From positions 24,900-34,314 of the forward strand of contig MGQN01000036.1 of NCBI GenBank assembly GCA_001797845.1: a DNA stretch of 9,415 nucleotides, written 5' to 3'. Positions 6,714 to 9,415 of the stretch are shown one piece after another. Every line of letters starts with the position of its first letter. Positions within the stretch are counted from its first letter, which is position 1. Both the position numbers and the translations under genes were made by a program. Source of the DNA: Deltaproteobacteria bacterium RBG_16_44_11. Lineage in GTDB: Bacteria > Desulfobacterota > Syntrophia > Syntrophales > Smithellaceae. The notes under the pieces were generated by a model. That model saw only the letters and a program-made list of their open reading frames with translations, made no database searches and was not told where the DNA came from.

Positions 6714-7297
6714 AAATTTTGTTTCCCTGATTTAATATCATTGTATAATGCATGTACTTTTTGTGTCATTCTTTTGTTTCCATATAAGGGCAGGAATTGA
6801 AAAACTAGTTCCCAATTCAAAACGCCAAGATGGTCAAAGTGATAATCTTTATTGATATAGAGCGTATCTAAGAAAGCGCGCTCTTTTGTCGCGATGGCAA
6901 TTCCATCCTGATTCAACACGCCTGCCGGATCGGTCAGAACTGTATTCTTGATTTTTCGATAAACATACTTTTGACCATCAATGATAATTTCTCGCGCTAA
7001 ATAGGAGGCGACAAAGATCTGGCTGTAATACTGGAAAATCATGCCGGTGCGCGCGAGCACTGTTTCAAAACTGACATAAGCCGGTGTGTATATCCGGCTG
7101 GCCAGTTCGACTTTATCATAGTCTTTATCCTTGGCATAAATTCCCCGGCGAATCCGGTATAAATCGCCCGTGCTGACGTAGTAATGAATTCCAGCAATCG
7201 CTGATTTCCTGTCTGTCATGCCCCACAGCAAAGAGATGTCTTTGAACGTAAAAACAGTTTTTTTTGATTTTAATATGACGGATATGGGTTTCTTCAT
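6710..7297 (-). CDS. abiEi: AbiEi family antitoxin / transcriptional repressor
   Basis: This is a roughly 195-residue cognate antitoxin for the downstream toxin. The N-terminal third is a winged helix-turn-helix (FTFKDISLLWGM, then GIHYYVSTGDLYRIRRGIYAK), the AbiEi DNA-binding type. The C-terminal part holds the family block IATKERAFLDTLY and ends in a basic tail. AbiEi proteins neutralise the toxin without forming a stable complex (type IV) and repress their own promoter by binding inverted repeats. I prefer ATG 7297 (MKKPISVILK); a TTG at 7312 would add five residues, and neither has a strong Shine-Dalgarno site. Its stop overlaps the abiEii start by 4 bp. A good promoter with a small dyad between its boxes lies just upstream, fitting autoregulation. 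Confidence 0.88.
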   Translation of the reverse strand: MKKPISVILKSKKTVFTFKDISLLWGMTDRKSAIAGIHYYVSTGDLYRIRRGIYAKDKDYDKVELASRIYTPAYVSFETVLARTGMIFQYYSQIFVASYLAREIIIDGQKYVYRKIKNTVLTDPAGVLNQDGIAIATKERAFLDTLYINKDYHFDHLGVLNWELVFQFLPLYGNKRMTQKVHALYNDIKSGKQNL

Positions 7298-7342
7298 GGC
7301 AATATGAACCAAAGGTCTTAAATATTATAATCTATGGTGCAT

Positions 7343-7370
7343 ATTATACTTTCCTGTGGAAATTTTGCAA
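7343..7370 (-). promoter_or_regulatory. abiE operon promoter with internal dyad
   Basis: On the minus strand TTGCAA (7370-7365, 4 of 6) and a perfect TATAAT (7348-7343) are 16 nt apart. The expected start site is near 7336, leaving a leader of about 40 nt to ATG 7297. The spacer contains the dyad TTTCC-TGT-GGAAA (7350-7362), placed where a repressor such as AbiEi would block RNA polymerase. A second TATAAT lies at 7329-7324. Confidence 0.65.
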
Positions 7371-7426
7371 GGATAATTTGTTAATCGGAAATTAATCAGA
7401 TTTTCGACGATTGAAGAATAATTTAT

Positions 7427-7464
7427 GTACATTTGTTCATTAAATGTACCTTTTAATGGAACAA
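7427..7464. promoter_or_regulatory. Two overlapping inverted repeats upstream of the abiE promoter
   Basis: GTACATTT (7427-7434) and AAATGTAC (7442-7449) form a perfect 8-bp dyad. TTGTTCATTAAA (7433-7444) also pairs, with a one-base bulge, to TTTTAATGGAACAA (7451-7464). The two pairings share bases and exclude each other. They may be operator half-sites for AbiEi or another regulator. The surrounding AT-rich stretch 7371-7569 shows no gene. Confidence 0.45.
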
Positions 7465-7569
7465 TTGAGTAACGATAATACATATATAAAATAGCACGCT
7501 TTTTTTAAGTTAATAGGAATTAATCTTATGTAAGGTATTGAAAACCAATAAACAACGCCCGGTTATTTC

Positions 7570-7687
7570 CCCGTTAGAGATTTGTCCCGTAGGCATGCCA
7601 TGCGGGATAGGCAGCGTTTTAGCCGATTTTTCAAATAACGCTTACCAATTTTCACATCCCGTATAAGTTATATACACTTGTTAACAG
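7570..7687. repeat. MITE-like inverted-repeat element, diverged copy 3
   Basis: The left end CCCGTTAGAGAT differs from copies 1 and 2 by one base. Near the right end CCGTATAAGTTAT matches their CCGCATAAGCTAT at 11 of 13, followed by a worn terminus GTTAACAGG. The interior differs: it holds a palindrome TCCCG (7585-7589)/CGGGA (7603-7607) enclosing the self-complementary GGCATGCC. It is therefore a diverged or rearranged relative rather than a recent copy. Confidence 0.5.
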
Positions 7688-7928
7688 GTGTTGAGGAATT
7701 ATACGGTCTTGTCAATAATTTTCTTAGGCTTGCTCTCCACGGTAGGATGGAGACGAGAGACAGCGCCTGGTTATTTTTAGGACGATGCTTTTATTTTCCT
7801 GTGGCCCTGATGTCGATTTATCTTTGTAAATTGTCAGCGCCGGTTACAATTTACAAAAATGTTATCACCAGTCTAACTGAATTTCAGTAAATATTTTATG
7901 CTTTTGAAATCTTTAAAATTAAACGTAA
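7688..7928. other. Gene-free segment with a perfect 12-bp inverted repeat
   Basis: No convincing gene. TTTGTAAATTGT (7823-7834) and ACAATTTACAAA (7846-7857) are perfect 12-bp arms around an 11-nt GC-rich spacer. The arms are AT-rich and lack a T tract long enough for a clear terminator. Near the left, TGGAGACGAGAGACAGCGCCT (about 7748-7768) resembles the sequence before the 26-bp repeat near 4349-4369 (17 of 21). The open frame crossing 7678-7890 has no recognisable protein features. Confidence 0.55.
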
Positions 7929-8069
7929 GTAAGCTATTTCAATTCGAAAATTTATTTTGGCGGCGGCAAGATGTTCTTGCTTCGGGCAATTGTAGATGAT
8001 AAACTAAAACCTGCAACTGTCATAACGGTATATCGAACCAGCAAAATTAGTAAATATTGGAGAAAATAA
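7929..8069 (+). pseudogene. 5'-truncated DUF4258 family gene (C-terminal remnant)
   Basis: This frame is open from 7929, contains one ATG (7971) and ends at TAA 8067-8069. The decoded end FLLRAIVDDKLKPA then TVITVYRTSKISKYWRK is, as I recall the family, the conserved C-terminus of DUF4258 proteins, which are typically about 80-130 residues and often precede a DUF2283 gene. Only about 45 residues remain; no N-terminal half is found upstream in any frame, and TAA closes the frame at 7926. The TAATG junction with the next gene shows it was the first gene of a coupled pair. It may still be translated as a 32-residue peptide from ATG 7971, which would keep the coupling. The recognition is from memory of the family and not confirmed by a search. 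Confidence 0.6.
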
Positions 8070-8266
8070 TGAAAGTCTTTTACGATCCAGAAGTAGATGT
8101 GCTACGCATTCTATTTAGCGATCACCCCGTAGAGGAAAGCGACGAGGACAAACCGGGCGTAATCATTGATTATGATAAAGATGGCAATCTTGTCGGATTT
8201 GAAGTGCTCGAAGCTTCTAAAAGAATAGAAAATCCTCGTGCTCTTGAATATGCCGTGGCAGGATAG
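8069..8266 (+). CDS. DUF2283 family small protein
   Basis: This 65-residue protein (MKVFYDPEVDVLRILF...) matches DUF2283. The features are an opening Y-D-P-E-x-D-x-L strand, a central PGVIIDYDKDGNLVGFEVLEASKR block, and a short acidic body without signal peptide or membrane segment. Its function is unknown; family members commonly sit next to DUF4258 genes and have been suggested as toxin-antitoxin-like pairs, which is not proven. I place the start at ATG 8069 because GGAG lies 6 nt upstream; a TTG at 8057 would put that site inside the gene. Its ATG overlaps the TAA of the DUF4258 remnant (TAATG). It is the only intact gene on the plus strand here. Confidence 0.85.
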   Translation: MKVFYDPEVDVLRILFSDHPVEESDEDKPGVIIDYDKDGNLVGFEVLEASKRIENPRALEYAVAG

Positions 8267-8455
8267 CGCCTTAAAATATACTCGATTAGAATGATCTAGT
8301 GTCACATTCCGTATTATCAAAATTTTTAAATCTGCCAACTTGTAGGAATCTGCATATGCGTTTTTTACACATTGCTTTTTAATTACCACTGTGTGCAATA
8401 TTTGCAATACTGCTTTATTCTGATGCATTTATTTTCTTTGCAGATTGTTTAGCGG
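8267..8455. other. Non-coding AT-rich spacer
   Basis: Nothing gene-like is seen on the plus strand after the DUF2283 stop. A minus-strand frame across 8111-8428 is antisense to DUF2283 and shows no protein family features. Confidence 0.5.
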
Positions 8456-8482
8456 AAGTATGTTCCAAATTGGAACATACTT
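8456..8482. promoter_or_regulatory. 27-bp perfect palindrome, operator-like, without a gene
   Basis: AAGTATGTTCCAA (8456-8468) and TTGGAACATACTT (8470-8482) are exact 13-bp arms around a single A. Odd-length palindromes of this size are typical operators of dimeric helix-turn-helix regulators. No gene starts on either side, so it is either an orphan operator left by a deletion or part of a short transcript ending at the terminator 28 nt to the right. Confidence 0.6.
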
Positions 8483-8509
8483 AATATATTCTTTCCATCC
8501 GCTTCTTGA

Positions 8510-8536
8510 ACTACCGAGGTTTGCTCGGTAGTTTTT
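8510..8536 (+). terminator. Strong intrinsic terminator
   Basis: ACTACCGAG (8510-8518) pairs perfectly with CTCGGTAGT (8524-8532) around a GTTTG loop, followed by a run of T to 8536. It works only for plus-strand transcription. The nearest plus gene is DUF2283, 244 bp upstream, so it ends that transcript or one from the palindrome at 8456-8482. Confidence 0.85.
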
Positions 8537-8599
8537 GGTTCTTTGAACCCTCACCGTGAGGTATCCGGAATTTCCGGCTAGGGAGAGGAAATTTATGGA

Positions 8600-8635
8600 T
8601 TGTCACGCCGACTAAGAGTCGGCTCGCAATGACAA
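8600..8635. repeat. Intergenic palindromic repeat
   Basis: TTGTCA (8600-8605) pairs with TGACAA (8630-8635), and inside it GCCGACT (8607-8613) pairs with AGTCGGC (8617-8623) around AAG. The TCGCAATGACA style right half is reminiscent of dispersed intergenic repeats of proteobacterial genomes. Smaller palindromes CTCAC/GTGAG (8551-8561) and CCGGAA/TTCCGG lie just to the left. Confidence 0.55.
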
Positions 8636-8652
8636 AAGTACATCTAGGTTCC

Positions 8653-8668
8653 CCCGGCATTCGCCGGG
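8653..8668. repeat. GC-rich hairpin
   Basis: CCCGGC (8653-8658) and GCCGGG (8663-8668) form a 6-bp stem with an ATTC loop. It lacks a T tract on either strand, so it is not a standard terminator; it could stabilise the 3' end of the protease mRNA. Confidence 0.5.
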
Positions 8669-8681
8669 CTTTGGGCCTGCG

Positions 8682-8707
8682 TAACCTGATAACCTGAATA
8701 ACCTGAA
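8682..8707. repeat. Short tandem repeat of TAACCTGA(A), three units
   Basis: TAACCTGA (8682-8689), TAACCTGAA (8690-8698) and TAACCTGAA (8699-8707) stand head to tail between the hairpin and the protease gene. Copy number may vary by slippage. No binding function is evident. Confidence 0.65.
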
Positions 8708-8744
8708 GGTCACTATAGGGTCACGCGAGGCTGAAGACTGAAGG

Positions 8745-9415
8745 CTAAGTTGCCCCCGGCGTAACCATATCGAGCAGGATGTTGACGCTCTCGTTCACAA
8801 AAGGTGCGTACTGCGCCTTGGCCTTTTGCCTTTGTTCGGAACGTGTTTCCTTCTCTTTGCCTGCGCCATCCTTTTTCATCGTCTTGCGAAAATCATCAAG
8901 CTGGATGATGTCCTTCTTATCCGCGGCTTCTTTGTTGTCCTTTATGATTTTGGCAAACTTTGCGTCTTTAGCAACCCGGCCCTGCGACTTTGACGTAAGC
9001 GTCGTAATCAGGGGCTCGTCGACGGGGTTCCAATGCGGTGCATCAATCTCGCGTACGCTGAGGAAGGGTGCAATGGCCTGGGCCGGCAGCGAATAGTCCA
9101 GCGCCGCTTCGCCGATATCTTCGAGTACAAACCAGCCAGGCAGCCTGACGTTCGCCACGACACCAATCTTCTGTGTCGATTTGCCGCCGGGCAGGAAGTA
9201 CAACCCTGTGGTGACCTTCATCGCGCCCAGTTCCAGGGGCAGCGTCAGCACCGCCTGTACGGAACCCTTGCCATAGGTATGGTCCGACCCGACGATCACC
9301 GCGCGGTGGTAATCTTGCAGAGCGCCCGCGACAATCTCGCTTGCCGACGCACTCAGTCTGCTCGTCAGGAAAACAAGTGGCCCCGTGTAGAATGCCCGAG
9401 GATTCTCTATGGGGA
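8745..9415 (-). CDS. prc: Tail-specific (C-terminal processing) protease, Prc/CtpA family, 3' part
   Basis: The last 222 codons of a Ser/Lys-dyad protease that degrades proteins from their C-terminus, usually in the periplasm. The visible part starts in the S41 catalytic domain: GPLVFLTSRLSASASEIVAG (11-30 of the fragment) carries the nucleophilic serine, within SASASE, and TYGKGSVQAV carries the general-base lysine (fragment residue 49). The start codon is beyond the right edge; the GTG at 9301-9299 is internal. The remaining region (ending NESVNILLDMVTPGAT) is the lysine-rich C-terminal extension seen in the Prc branch. It is distinctly GC-rich compared with the rest of the window and is most likely a core chromosomal gene flanking the island. 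The Prc versus CtpA assignment is inferred from the tail. Confidence 0.88.
   Translation of the reverse strand, partial: PIENPRAFYTGPLVFLTSRLSASASEIVAGALQDYHRAVIVGSDHTYGKGSVQAVLTLPLELGAMKVTTGLYFLPGGKSTQKIGVVANVRLPGWFVLEDIGEAALDYSLPAQAIAPFLSVREIDAPHWNPVDEPLITTLTSKSQGRVAKDAKFAKIIKDNKEAADKKDIIQLDDFRKTMKKDGAGKEKETRSEQRQKAKAQYAPFVNESVNILLDMVTPGAT

Noticed and set aside
7678..7890. 70-codon plus-strand frame
   Set aside because: It starts inside the element copy 3 end and crosses the 12-bp palindrome; no ribosome site and no recognisable motif.
8111..8428. 105-codon minus-strand frame
   Set aside because: It runs antisense to DUF2283 and has no family signature.
8653..8668. Terminator for the protease gene
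   Set aside because: The hairpin is followed on the minus strand by GGAACC rather than a T tract.
8682..8707. CRISPR-like array
   Set aside because: Three 8-9 bp units without spacers are a simple tandem repeat; no cas gene is present.
9299..9301. GTG start of the protease at 9301
   Set aside because: The frame stays open to the right edge and encodes the catalytic serine region, so this codon is internal.

Overview
The window looks like an AT-rich accessory (defence/mobile) block next to a GC-rich core gene in a Gram-negative bacterium. The mix of gene families, the scattered palindromic intergenic repeats and the moderate GC would fit a Desulfobacterota/deltaproteobacterial genome. That placement is an inference from style, not from a marker gene.

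Layout, left to right. Almost everything reads on the minus strand, so transcription runs right to left. Positions 1-2584 hold a type I restriction-modification locus: hsdM is complete and overlaps the first codons of hsdS, which runs off the left edge; hsdR is not in the window. Upstream of hsdM is radC (2763-3467). A NYN-domain (PIN-like) nuclease gene (3513-4130) follows. Its 5' leader holds a TTGACA box, an 18-bp dyad, a small hairpin and a textbook intrinsic terminator sitting just before its Shine-Dalgarno site. Next come an AAA/DUF4143 ATPase (4485-5744), apparently transcribed leaderless or nearly so, and then a type IV toxin-antitoxin pair of the AbiE family: antitoxin abiEi (6710-7297) overlapping toxin abiEii (5922-6713) by ATGA.

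The stretch 7298-7970 has no convincing gene but many inverted repeats. On the plus strand a 5'-truncated DUF4258 gene ends in TAATG, coupled to a complete DUF2283 gene (8069-8266). From 8267 to 8744 there are only palindromes, one clean plus-strand terminator and short repeats. At 8745 the composition becomes GC-rich and the 3' part of a tail-specific (C-terminal processing) protease gene of the Prc family enters from the right edge. This is probably the edge of the conserved chromosome.

A degenerate ~100-bp family with CCCGTTAGAAAT-type terminal inverted repeats occurs three times (2681-2779, 4387-4483, 7570-7687). Two copies lie at the 3' ends of genes, and one is directly joined to a 26-bp exact copy of a radC segment. 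Together with the 30-bp palindromic repeat at the end of abiEii, this shows a locus reshaped by small non-autonomous repeats.

Working together: HsdM/HsdS modify DNA (with an HsdR elsewhere); AbiEi/AbiEii is an abortive-infection type module; the NYN nuclease, RadC and DUF4143 ATPase are frequent passengers of such islands, but no joint mechanism can be read from the sequence. The most unusual signal is the attenuator-like leader of the NYN gene.
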